A stretch of 5,032 bases of DNA from Fimbriimonadaceae bacterium (GCA_025451715.1 JANWJY010000070.1:1-5032); one strand, 5' to 3'. Positions 1-5,032 are shown, numbered from the stretch's first letter. The notes: generated from the sequence alone by a model not told the origin. Numbers and translations: made by a program.

Positions 1-537
1 GCAAGCGTTAAGGAAAGTGTCGCGTCGTGCGTGCCGAAAGGGTTGCACGGCCGCGTAGTCCCCGGGCACCCAATGTCCGGGCACGAGGCGACAGGCGCGG
101 CAGCGGCAAGGGTCGACCTCTTCCATGGAGCTTACTGGGTGCTTTGCCCCTTTGCCGAAGCGACCAGCAGAAGCATGCAGACCGTCAGGTCGATGGTGCG
201 GCACCTGCGCGCACTGCCTGTGCTCATGGATCCGTTCGAGCACGACCGCCACGTCGCGCTGCTCAGCCACTTGCCGCACGTATTGGCCAACTCGCTTCTC
301 CTGCGCTCCACGATTCTCGACCATAGGCAGATCCACGGAGGGAGCTGGCGTGACCTCACGCGCGTTGGCGGATCGAACCCGTCGCTGTGGGCCGACATCC
401 TCATCGCCAACAAGGCGGCCGTGCTCGAAGAGATCGACAAGACCGCGGAAGTTGTCGGCGAGTTCCGGACAGCAATCGAATCAAACAACGCTGAGAAACT
501 CAAGTCGCTCATCGAGAACGCGAGAGGGGCGAAGTGA
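1..537 (+). CDS. tyrA: Prephenate/arogenate dehydrogenase, C-terminal part (5' end outside window)
   Basis: This is the 3' part of a TyrA-family dehydrogenase, which oxidatively decarboxylates prephenate (or arogenate) with NAD(P)+ in tyrosine biosynthesis in the cytoplasm. Frame 1 is open from the first base, giving 178 visible residues; GTG or ATG codons inside it, such as at 31, are not the true start. Visible signatures (numbered from window base 1) are ASVKES at 1-6, the end of the nucleotide-binding fold; PGHPMSGHE at 21-29 with the probable catalytic His23; SHLPH at 89-93; and GGSWRDLTRV at 113-122, followed by SNP and LWADI. Arg121 matches the substrate-binding arginine known in the family. 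After this comes a short charged helical tail of about 40 residues with no ACT domain, so no fused allosteric domain is present. The Rossmann domain lies upstream of the window. The stop overlaps the aroA start, indicating translational coupling. Prephenate versus arogenate preference cannot be read from this fragment. Confidence 0.95.
   Translation, partial: ASVKESVASCVPKGLHGRVVPGHPMSGHEATGAAAARVDLFHGAYWVLCPFAEATSRSMQTVRSMVRHLRALPVLMDPFEHDRHVALLSHLPHVLANSLLLRSTILDHRQIHGGSWRDLTRVGGSNPSLWADILIANKAAVLEEIDKTAEVVGEFRTAIESNNAEKLKSLIENARGAK
522..529 (+). promoter_or_regulatory. Shine-Dalgarno sequence of aroA inside the tyrA end
   Basis: The purine run GAGAGGGG lies four bases before the GTG at 534, within the last codons of tyrA. 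It fixes this GTG as the aroA start even though it is not ATG. The arrangement suggests that ribosomes finishing tyrA can reinitiate on aroA. This was read by eye; no energy calculation was done. Confidence 0.6.
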
Positions 538-1814
538 ACCTGCGCGTGTCTCGTGTAGTGCACTTGAAAGGTACTGTGCGCGCACCAAGCGACAAGTCCC
601 TCACGCACCGTGCATACATCTTCGCAATGCTCGCGTCTCGCGGCGCGAGCGTCATTGCAAACCCGCTTCAAGGTGAGGACTGCGAGAACACGCTTCGAAT
701 CGCGGTGCAGCTTGGAGCAGCCATACAGCGAGGCCCAACGTCGGTAACGCTCTCTCCGGCAAGCGCGCTACAACAGCCGGCGCAATCGCTCGATTGCGGC
801 AACAGCGGCACCACGATGCGCCTCCTCGCCGGCGTGCTCGCGTCGTCACCGGGCATTGTGGCGGAGCTCAGAGGCGACGAGTCGCTCTCGCGCAGACCCA
901 TGAGGCGCATCACTGATCCGCTCAGGTCGATGGGCGCTGACATCATCGGTGACCAAGCGCCGTTAAGAGTCAGCGGCGCAAACTTAGAGGGAATCCACTA
1001 CACGACGCCCGTCGCAAGCGCACAGATCAAGAGCTGTCTCCTGCTAGCCGGACTGCGCGCGGAAGGGACGACGTGGGTCACCGAGCCTGCACAAAGCCGC
1101 GACCACACCGAGAGGATGCTCAAAGCCCTCGGCGTCGAGCTCCAGTCCAATGGCAACAACACCGTCGGCATCGCCGGCGGACAATCGTGGCAAGGGTTCG
1201 AGTTCTCCGTCCCCTCCGACATCTCCAGCGCGGCGTTCTTCATGTGCGCGGCTGCGATGGTGCCGGGATCGAGGGTCCTCCTTCAAGAGGTCGGCACGAA
1301 CCCCACCCGGACGGGGGTGCTCGAGGCGCTCGCACAGGCAGGAGCGCACATCACACTCATCCCGCGCGAAGACCAGATGGGCGAGCCAGTATCAGACATT
1401 GAAATCCTCTTCAACAAGCTTGCACCGTTCGAGATAAAAGGCGAAATCGTCCCGCGGCTCATCGACGAGATCCCCGTGCTCGCAGTGATGGCGACCCAGT
1501 GCGAAGGCACAACGAGGATCCGCGATGCAAGAGAACTCAGGGTCAAGGAGTCCGACCGGATCGAGACCGTCGCAAACAACCTGCGCGCCATGGGCGCGAA
1601 CGTCGTGACCCAGGAGGACGGCATGGACGTTACTGGCCCAACGCCGCTAAAGGGAGCGACGATCGACGCAAAAGGCGACCACAGGATCGGGATGGCGTTC
1701 GCAGTCGCTGGCCTAGTCGCAAGCGGCGAGACGACGATCGAGAACGCCGACTCGATCGCCACCAGCTACCCGGGCTTCGAATCCGACCTGAGCACCCTTA
1801 CTGAGCGAACATAG
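534..1814 (+). CDS. aroA: 3-phosphoshikimate 1-carboxyvinyltransferase (EPSP synthase), class II-like
   Basis: AroA transfers the enolpyruvyl group of PEP to shikimate-3-phosphate, the sixth step of the shikimate pathway, in the cytoplasm. The 426-residue length is normal for the family. Motifs in order: PSDKSLTHRA at 18-27 (Lys21, Arg26), GNSGTTMR at 89-96 (PEP site), SAQIK at 162-166, RDHTE at 189-193, NPTRTG at 256-261, IDEIP at 310-314 with catalytic-type Asp311, ELRVKESDR at 334-342 with Glu339, GDHRIGMA at 381-388, and ATSYPGF near the C terminus. SAQxK, RxHTE and NxTR are hallmarks of class II enzymes (Agrobacterium CP4 and Bacillus type). The GTG start is supported by a purine-rich GAGAGGGG sequence a few bases upstream and by the usual distance of about 17 residues to the PSDK motif. 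The gene overlaps the tyrA stop by 4 bp (GTGA), so the two are very probably co-transcribed and translationally coupled. Both act in aromatic amino acid synthesis. Confidence 0.98.
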   Translation: MNLRVSRVVHLKGTVRAPSDKSLTHRAYIFAMLASRGASVIANPLQGEDCENTLRIAVQLGAAIQRGPTSVTLSPASALQQPAQSLDCGNSGTTMRLLAGVLASSPGIVAELRGDESLSRRPMRRITDPLRSMGADIIGDQAPLRVSGANLEGIHYTTPVASAQIKSCLLLAGLRAEGTTWVTEPAQSRDHTERMLKALGVELQSNGNNTVGIAGGQSWQGFEFSVPSDISSAAFFMCAAAMVPGSRVLLQEVGTNPTRTGVLEALAQAGAHITLIPREDQMGEPVSDIEILFNKLAPFEIKGEIVPRLIDEIPVLAVMATQCEGTTRIRDARELRVKESDRIETVANNLRAMGANVVTQEDGMDVTGPTPLKGATIDAKGDHRIGMAFAVAGLVASGETTIENADSIATSYPGFESDLSTLTERT

Positions 1815-1842
1815 CCTGCCTGAGGACCGTCAATACCGGCAA

Positions 1843-2718
1843 GTGGGTTCAAGGACAGTCACCGGAGCGTTCGCGCTGCTTCTGGCGGCCCCGTACTCCA
1901 ACGCCCAAACGACCGACCCGACAAAGGTAGCGCTCGACCTGCGAACGATGCGCCCGATCGTCGAAGTCTTCGTCAACGGTGAGGGCCCGTTCAAGTTCGT
2001 GCTCGACACCGGCGCCTCGCAGACGATGATCAGCTTCGACCTCGCAAGTCGGCTCCAACTCCCGCGAGAAGGGTCTGTCATGGTCACGGCGCCGAACAGC
2101 CCAGGCGGAATACGCTCGCCACAACACCGGATCAGAGAGCTGCGGATCGCCGACCTCAAGTTCTTCGGCGTCAAGGCCACCGCGATCATCGACGACAACT
2201 TTCAAAAGATGCTGCGGGCCGATGGAGTGCTCAGCGCGCAAGACTTTCACGGCTACCTCGTCACGCTAGACTATCGGCAGAGGCAACTGACGATCGCACC
2301 GGGCCGACTGCCCGAGGCTGATGGCAAGACCGTGTTCGACTACCTGCTACGCCAGAACATCCCGGGCATCAACCTCGACGTCATGGGCCAGAGCACGTTC
2401 TTCCACCTCGACTCGGGATCGCCGTTCTACATCGCGCTACCCGGCACCATGCTAACGACCCTAGATTACGAGAAGAAGCCCCAGATGGTCGGAAGCGCAG
2501 GAACAGTCACGGGAATCTTCGCCGTGTACAGCGGAAAGCTAGCCGGCGACATCAAGTTCGGGCAGTACACGATCACCAAGCCGAGCATCGAGGTCCTTGA
2601 TAAAATGCCGTACGGCAACCTCGGATATCGGTTCTTCCGCGACTATCGCGTCACGTTCGACTACGCCGCACACAGGATCAGGCTCGAGTTCTGGAAGGAC
2701 ATCGTCGCGGGATCCTAG
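1843..2718 (+). CDS. Exported bilobed retropepsin/pepsin-like aspartyl protease family protein
   Basis: This 291-residue protein has an N-terminal signal-type segment: basic residue R4, hydrophobic stretch GAFALLLAA (8-16), and a likely cleavage after SNA (19-21). It should act outside the cytoplasmic membrane. Two retropepsin-like lobes are visible. Lobe 1 has FVLDTGAS (52-59, catalytic-type Asp55) and ends with GVLSAQDFHGYLVTLDY (128-144). Lobe 2 has FHLDSGSP (187-194, Asp190) and ends with GNLGYRFFRDYRVTFDY (258-274). The repeated D-T/S-G and LG/LS..F...v.(L/F)DY pattern indicates an internal duplication, which could give a complete two-Asp active site in one chain. Substrate is unknown. 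The gene starts 28 bp after aroA on the same strand and probably shares its transcript. The start is uncertain: GTG 1843 has no well-placed Shine-Dalgarno (an AGGA lies about 16 bases away), while the frame is open upstream to 1792 with only CTG codons (1801, 1816) as alternatives. Family assignment is good; proteolytic activity is inferred. Confidence 0.85.
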   Translation: MGSRTVTGAFALLLAAPYSNAQTTDPTKVALDLRTMRPIVEVFVNGEGPFKFVLDTGASQTMISFDLASRLQLPREGSVMVTAPNSPGGIRSPQHRIRELRIADLKFFGVKATAIIDDNFQKMLRADGVLSAQDFHGYLVTLDYRQRQLTIAPGRLPEADGKTVFDYLLRQNIPGINLDVMGQSTFFHLDSGSPFYIALPGTMLTTLDYEKKPQMVGSAGTVTGIFAVYSGKLAGDIKFGQYTITKPSIEVLDKMPYGNLGYRFFRDYRVTFDYAAHRIRLEFWKDIVAGS

Positions 2719-2743
2719 CTTTCTGCCTTCAAGCACTGTCCAC

Positions 2744-2777
2744 TAAACCCTAAACCCTAGACCCTAGACCCTGATCC
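2744..2777. repeat. Telomere-like heptamer tandem repeat (TAAACCC x2, TAGACCC x2, decayed fifth unit)
   Basis: The plus strand shows TAAACCC at 2744 and 2751, TAGACCC at 2758 and 2765, then a decayed TGATCC at 2772-2777. The first two units equal the plant telomere heptamer CCCTAAA, which is presumably coincidental. The tract is non-coding, starting 25 bases after the protease gene stop and ending 32 bases before the tRNA. The paired variants (AA then GA) suggest slippage or stepwise duplication. Its role is unknown. Confidence 0.9.
2748..2771 (-). other. Canonical G-quadruplex motif on the minus strand (G3N4 x3, G3)
   Basis: The four CCC runs of the heptamer tract (2748-2750, 2755-2757, 2762-2764, 2769-2771) are GGG on the minus strand, each separated by exactly four bases (TCTA, TCTA, TTTA reading 5' to 3' on the minus strand). 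This meets the standard intramolecular G4 pattern of four G-triplets with loops of 1-7 bases. Any minus-strand transcript reading past the BTAD gene stop at 2887 would carry the G-rich form in its 3' region. Whether it folds in the cell is not known. Confidence 0.6.
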
Positions 2778-2796
2778 GTCTCACTCCCTGGTACCC

Positions 2797-2802
2797 TATA
2801 CA
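2797..2802 (+). promoter_or_regulatory. Possible -10 box of the tRNA-Arg promoter
   Basis: TATACA lies seven bases before the first base of the tRNA, so transcription would start at or next to the mature 5' end, leaving almost no leader. No convincing -35 is seen; TGATCC at 2772-2777 is a weak candidate at a 19-base spacing and overlaps the repeat tract. Tentative. Confidence 0.3.
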
Positions 2803-2809
2803 CTCCCGC

Positions 2810-2885
2810 CCGGGCGTAGCTCAGTGGATAGAGCACCAGTCTTCGGAACTGGGTGTCGGGGGTTCGAATCCCTTCGCCCGGGCCA
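2810..2885 (+). tRNA. tRNA-Arg, anticodon UCG (reads CGA), CCA encoded
   Basis: A full cloverleaf can be drawn by hand. The acceptor stem is 2810-2816 with 2875-2881 (7 of 7 Watson-Crick pairs), followed by U8 and A9. The D arm is GCTC/GAGC (2819-2822 with 2831-2834), its loop holding GG then A at the position-20 site, an arginine identity element. The anticodon stem is CCAGT/ACTGG (2836-2840 with 2848-2852), with loop CTTCGGA giving anticodon TCG at 2843-2845. The variable loop has five bases. The T arm is 2858-2862 with 2870-2874, two pairs being G-U, with loop TTCGAAT. Discriminator G2882 is followed by encoded CCA (2883-2885). The convergent BTAD gene stop begins two bases after the final A. 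No Rho-independent terminator is visible after the tRNA. Confidence 0.96.
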
Positions 2886-2886
2886 A

Positions 2887-4023
2887 TTACAGCACGGCCC
2901 AAACCTTTCCTGCGCCAGAAACGCGACGCACTGCCGCGGCGTTCCGCTCTCGGACTAGGCATACGAACGCCTCGGACCCGTATAACCCCCGCCTCTCCAT
3001 GACGGCGAGTCCATCGGCGACCGCGGCTGGAACCGGATCGCTCGCACCCATGATCGTGGTGTGGATGAGCGCCCGCGCGTTCGGGGCGTGGGCAACGGCG
3101 GACGTCCCCGCCTCCATTGCGACCAATGGATTGGTGAACAGGCCGTATCGACCGTCGTGGGAGACCTGTCCGCCGTGCTCTTGCACGACGTCCTCGAATA
3201 TGTCTTGCGCAACGCCCTCGACAGCCAGAACTGTATAGACCACCTCGTCCGCAAACACGATCGCGCGCGTACGGTCTGCGAGAACGAGGTTGAGTTCGTC
3301 GATGCGTTCAAGCATCGCGCGACTGGGCAGCTGCCCGTGTGAGGCCAGGGCCCTGCGCAGTCGCTTTGCGCACGCTACAGCTTCTTCGTACCGGCCACTG
3401 CGGACGAACCAGCTCGTTAAAAGCTCGGTCGCACGCTCTGAGTACGGCTCAGTGTCGAGTGCGCGGCTAAGGAGCTCTTGGGCAAGGTCGTTCCTTCCTG
3501 CGCTGTCGAGATCGGAGGCGAGCCACACGGCCCCTTCCTGAAACATGAGTGACGTCTCGAGCTGCCTCGGCAGCGCCCATTCAGCGAGGATGTCCGGAAG
3601 GAGCGGCCCTATGTATAGCCCCATTGCCTTCGTGTACTGCTCTCGCTTCTCGTCAGCGTCCTGCGCGTTCCTCGCCGCAGCGATGCACTTTCTGAACGCG
3701 TGGAGGTCTACCGTCACGACAGATGAGTCGAACCGCACAGTCGAGCGACCGGTCTCGAACGCTCGGTCGAAGTCCTGATCGACGCCGGTGAGCGCTCGCT
3801 TGGCGTGGTACAGCGTGACGCTGAGCCGATTGCGCGCCGAGCCGTCGACCTTGTCCGGCCAGAGTGCCTGGATGAGCCGGTCTCTTGGGTGGTCCACGTC
3901 CGGGTGCATGGCTAGATACACCAGCAGGTTCCGAGCGTGTACGGTCGAAAAGTCGCTGATTTGCTTGTTGCCGGAGCGTGCGACTACGCGTCCGAAAAGT
4001 CTTATGCTTCTCTCATTTGGCAT
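2887..4023 (-). CDS. SARP-like BTAD-domain transcriptional regulator with C-terminal degenerate cyclase-like domain
   Basis: This 378-residue cytoplasmic protein has three parts. Residues about 5-100 form an OmpR/SARP-like winged helix: IRLFGRV (7-13), ARNLLVYLAMHP (30-41), LIQALWPD (50-57) and ARNRLSVTLYHAKRAL (63-78). Residues about 104-245 match the bacterial transcriptional activation (BTAD) domain, a TPR-like helical array: VDLHAFRKCI, EPYSERATELLTSWFVRSGRYEEAVACAKRLRRAL (192-226), then a GQLPS turn. Residues about 250-378 resemble a degraded class III adenylate/guanylate cyclase domain: IVFADEVVYT or YTVLAVEG as a candidate first strand, EHGGQVSHDGRYGLF (282-296), ALIHTT (318-323), and a terminal GKVWAVL. 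No ATPase/NB-ARC domain is present, unlike AfsR-type proteins. The ATG at 4023 has a strong Shine-Dalgarno. The gene is convergent with the tRNA and divergent from the exported-protein gene at 4233, a possible target. The BTAD call is firm; the cyclase resemblance is moderate and the ligand unknown. Confidence 0.85.
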   Translation of the reverse strand: MPNERSIRLFGRVVARSGNKQISDFSTVHARNLLVYLAMHPDVDHPRDRLIQALWPDKVDGSARNRLSVTLYHAKRALTGVDQDFDRAFETGRSTVRFDSSVVTVDLHAFRKCIAAARNAQDADEKREQYTKAMGLYIGPLLPDILAEWALPRQLETSLMFQEGAVWLASDLDSAGRNDLAQELLSRALDTEPYSERATELLTSWFVRSGRYEEAVACAKRLRRALASHGQLPSRAMLERIDELNLVLADRTRAIVFADEVVYTVLAVEGVAQDIFEDVVQEHGGQVSHDGRYGLFTNPLVAMEAGTSAVAHAPNARALIHTTIMGASDPVPAAVADGLAVMERRGLYGSEAFVCLVRERNAAAVRRVSGAGKVWAVL

Positions 4024-4028
4024 GTCTT

Positions 4029-4036
4029 CTCCCCCC
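4029..4036 (-). promoter_or_regulatory. Strong Shine-Dalgarno for the BTAD regulator gene
   Basis: On the minus strand, GGGGGGAG precedes the ATG at 4023 with a five-base spacer (4024-4028). The position is ideal and supports this start codon. Confidence 0.75.
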
Positions 4037-4072
4037 TAAGGAGAATTCGTCCGGCCCTATTCAACCACACCA

Positions 4073-4096
4073 GCAGAAGTCTTTGCGCTGTTCTGC
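4073..4096. repeat. Inverted repeat GCAGAA-N12-TTCTGC, candidate operator
   Basis: GCAGAA (4073-4078) and TTCTGC (4091-4096) are perfect inverted arms separated by 12 bases, in the divergent promoter region about 50 bases upstream of the BTAD regulator start. The size suits a dimer-binding site better than a terminator, because the loop is long and no T-run follows. A six-base match could arise by chance. Confidence 0.35.
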
Positions 4097-4125
4097 ACGG
4101 TTTTCACAGACATTTAAGGCAAGTT

Positions 4126-4216
4126 GTCTAAAGCAATCCCTTTTCAGCCCTCAGCAAAAACGGCTTCGAACTTCTGGCGCCCTGATCCTATGAAACCCCC
4201 AGGCGTCTAAACAAAT
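4126..4216 (+). repeat. Direct repeat GTCTAAAnnAAT, two copies 79 bp apart
   Basis: GTCTAAAGCAAT at 4126-4137 and GTCTAAACAAAT at 4205-4216 match at 10 of 12 positions, including a perfect heptamer GTCTAAA. The second copy ends at the Shine-Dalgarno region of the exported-protein gene. SARP-type regulators are known to bind heptameric direct repeats, but usually at about 22-bp periodicity, so 79 bp does not fit a single classical site. Speculative operator. Confidence 0.35.
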
Positions 4217-4232
4217 AGGAAAGAACAACGCC

Positions 4233-5032
4233 ATGAACGCCACTCTAAAGACCGGCCTCGCCATACTCGCCGCCTTCGCTCTCGTCGCTGCAACGCCCAC
4301 TCAAGACAAGGCGCTCATCAGATTCAAGCTCGCCAAGGACGCGAGCGTCCAGTTCAAGTCCACCATCAAGACCGACATGGACTTCATGGGAACGGCCCAG
4401 TCCAACACGATCGTCATGACGCAGAGCGTCGCCGCAGTGGAGACCAAGGAGGGCTGGACCACTGTCCGGTTCAAGACCGACGACTTCAAGATGGAGGGCG
4501 ACGGAATGATGGGAATGGAGAGCGGGATCGACTCTGTGAAGGAAGTCGCAATAAAGATGGAGGTCGACGAGCAGGGCAAGACCCGGAACGTTATGCTCGA
4601 GAACACTGAAAAGATCGATCCAATGCTGCGACAGCTCATGACGGGCTCAATGAAGAGCGACCAGATCGCAGGCTTCATGGGCGTTCACTTTCCGAAAGAG
4701 GAAGTGGGAGTCGGTTCCAAGTGGGCAGTGGAGCTCGACGCGGCGCAAATGTTCGACAAGAGCGAAATGATCACTGGCGTTATCGGCAAACTTCCGATTT
4801 CGTACGAGGTCACGGGGTTCGAGGACATCAACGGCAAGCGCAACGTCAGGGTCCACTCGGTCATGGCTGGTACCGTGAATCTGGATATCGCCTCGCCTGC
4901 CGGAGACCTCAAGGCCGTGGTCAAGATGACTTTCGACACCGACTACTGGGTCGACGTCGCCACCGGGATCCTCACCAAGAGCGTCGGTAAAGCGAACATC
5001 GACAACGATTTCGGCATGGGATCGATGACCCA
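4233..5032 (+). CDS. Exported methionine-rich protein, DUF6263-like (3' end outside window)
   Basis: An open frame begins at ATG 4233 and runs off the right edge, giving 266 complete codons. AGGAAAG lies upstream, with AGGA at 4217-4220, a slightly long 12-base spacing. Residues 1-20 form a signal peptide: basic K6, hydrophobic GLAILAAFALVAA, then TPTQD. There is no lipobox cysteine, so a soluble periplasmic or secreted form is likely. The mature part alternates short beta-strand-like segments with loops, and contains FPKEEVGVGSKW (153-164) and DTDYWVDVATGILTKS (235-250). These recall DUF6263-type proteins, in which a proline-V-x-VG-x-x-W turn precedes the second half and a D-x-x-TG motif lies near the end. 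Methionine is unusually frequent (20 of 266), with clusters at 87-95 (M-E-G-D-G-M-M-G-M) and 262-265. No catalytic motif is apparent and function is unknown. It is divergent from the BTAD regulator gene and may be regulated by it. Confidence 0.8.
   Translation, partial: MNATLKTGLAILAAFALVAATPTQDKALIRFKLAKDASVQFKSTIKTDMDFMGTAQSNTIVMTQSVAAVETKEGWTTVRFKTDDFKMEGDGMMGMESGIDSVKEVAIKMEVDEQGKTRNVMLENTEKIDPMLRQLMTGSMKSDQIAGFMGVHFPKEEVGVGSKWAVELDAAQMFDKSEMITGVIGKLPISYEVTGFEDINGKRNVRVHSVMAGTVNLDIASPAGDLKAVVKMTFDTDYWVDVATGILTKSVGKANIDNDFGMGSMT

Larger units (their letters stand above)
4024..4232. promoter_or_regulatory. Divergent intergenic region, presumed promoters for both flanking genes
   Basis: This 209-bp non-coding spacer lies between the starts of two divergent genes and is visibly richer in A+T than the flanking coding sequence. 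It must hold promoters for both genes unless they are leaderless. I could not pick a convincing -35/-10 pair for either direction. On the minus strand TAGACA (4126-4131) is close to a -35 but has no good -10 at 17 bases. The region contains one perfect inverted repeat and one near-perfect direct repeat, listed separately as possible operators. Confidence 0.6.

Noticed and set aside
132..671. Minus-strand 179-codon frame opposite tyrA/aroA
   Set aside because: It overlaps two genes with clear family motifs, has no recognisable domain, and is a typical shadow frame in G+C-rich DNA.
1283..1762. Minus-strand 159-codon frame inside aroA
   Set aside because: Entirely opposite conserved aroA codons; no family motif or plausible context.
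2719..2743. Rho-independent terminator after the protease-like gene
   Set aside because: No inverted repeat followed by a T-run can be found between the stop codon and the heptamer tract.
2744..2777. Could the heptamer tract be a CRISPR array or a real telomere?
   Set aside because: Units are 7 bases with no spacers, so it is not CRISPR. It lies between genes with only four to five units, so a chromosome end is not supported.
2858..2885. tRNA 3' end as a phage or island attachment site
   Set aside because: No second copy of the tRNA 3' end and no integrase gene are visible in the window.
2750..2962. Minus-strand 70-codon frame containing a GIRTPDTQFRRLVLYPLSY-like string
   Set aside because: It is read antisense through the tRNA-Arg gene and the heptamer repeat. 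This peptide type is a well-known false gene produced by translating the complement of a tRNA.
4167..4210. ECF-like promoter CGAACTT with GTCTAA as -10
   Set aside because: The spacing is 31 bases, about twice that of known ECF promoters.
4301..4678. Minus-strand 125-codon frame opposite the exported protein gene
   Set aside because: The plus frame has a signal peptide and coherent beta-rich protein sequence; the minus frame is a low-complexity Ser/Val-rich shadow.

Overview
The window reads as ordinary bacterial chromosome with moderately high G+C (judged by eye, not computed). Coding density is high, with GTG starts beside ATG and tight operon packing. A SARP/BTAD-type regulator, a class II-like EPSP synthase, a tRNA with an encoded CCA tail and signal-peptide-bearing proteins of poorly studied families together fit groups such as Armatimonadota (Fimbriimonadia-like) or Chloroflexota. 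That placement is a tentative inference. There are no transposases, phage genes or CRISPR arrays, and I found no clear multi-gene novel system.

Layout. Positions 1-1814 (+) hold the end of an aromatic amino acid operon: the 3' part of tyrA (prephenate/arogenate dehydrogenase, cut by the left edge), overlapped by 4 bp by a complete GTG-started aroA (EPSP synthase). After 28 bp comes a same-strand gene (1843-2718) for an exported aspartyl-protease-like protein with two DTG/DSG lobes. Positions 2719-2809 are non-coding and contain a plant-telomere-like heptamer tract (CCCTAAA/CCCTAGA) whose minus strand matches the canonical G-quadruplex pattern. A tRNA-Arg(UCG) follows at 2810-2885 (+).

A convergent minus-strand gene (2887-4023) ends one base after the tRNA CCA. 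It encodes a SARP-like winged-helix plus BTAD regulator whose C-terminal third resembles a degenerate class III nucleotide cyclase domain. A 209-bp A+T-richer divergent spacer (4024-4232), carrying an inverted repeat and a direct repeat, separates it from a plus-strand gene (4233 to the right edge) for a methionine-rich exported protein that recalls the DUF6263 type.

How the genes fit together. TyrA and AroA act in the same pathway: AroA makes the chorismate precursor and TyrA draws prephenate toward tyrosine. The protease-like gene probably shares their transcript, but no functional link is evident. The BTAD regulator and the divergent exported protein share an intergenic region and may be a regulator-target pair, which is inference only. 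The best leads are the BTAD/degenerate-cyclase fusion, the G4-forming heptamer tract near the tRNA, and the bilobed protease.
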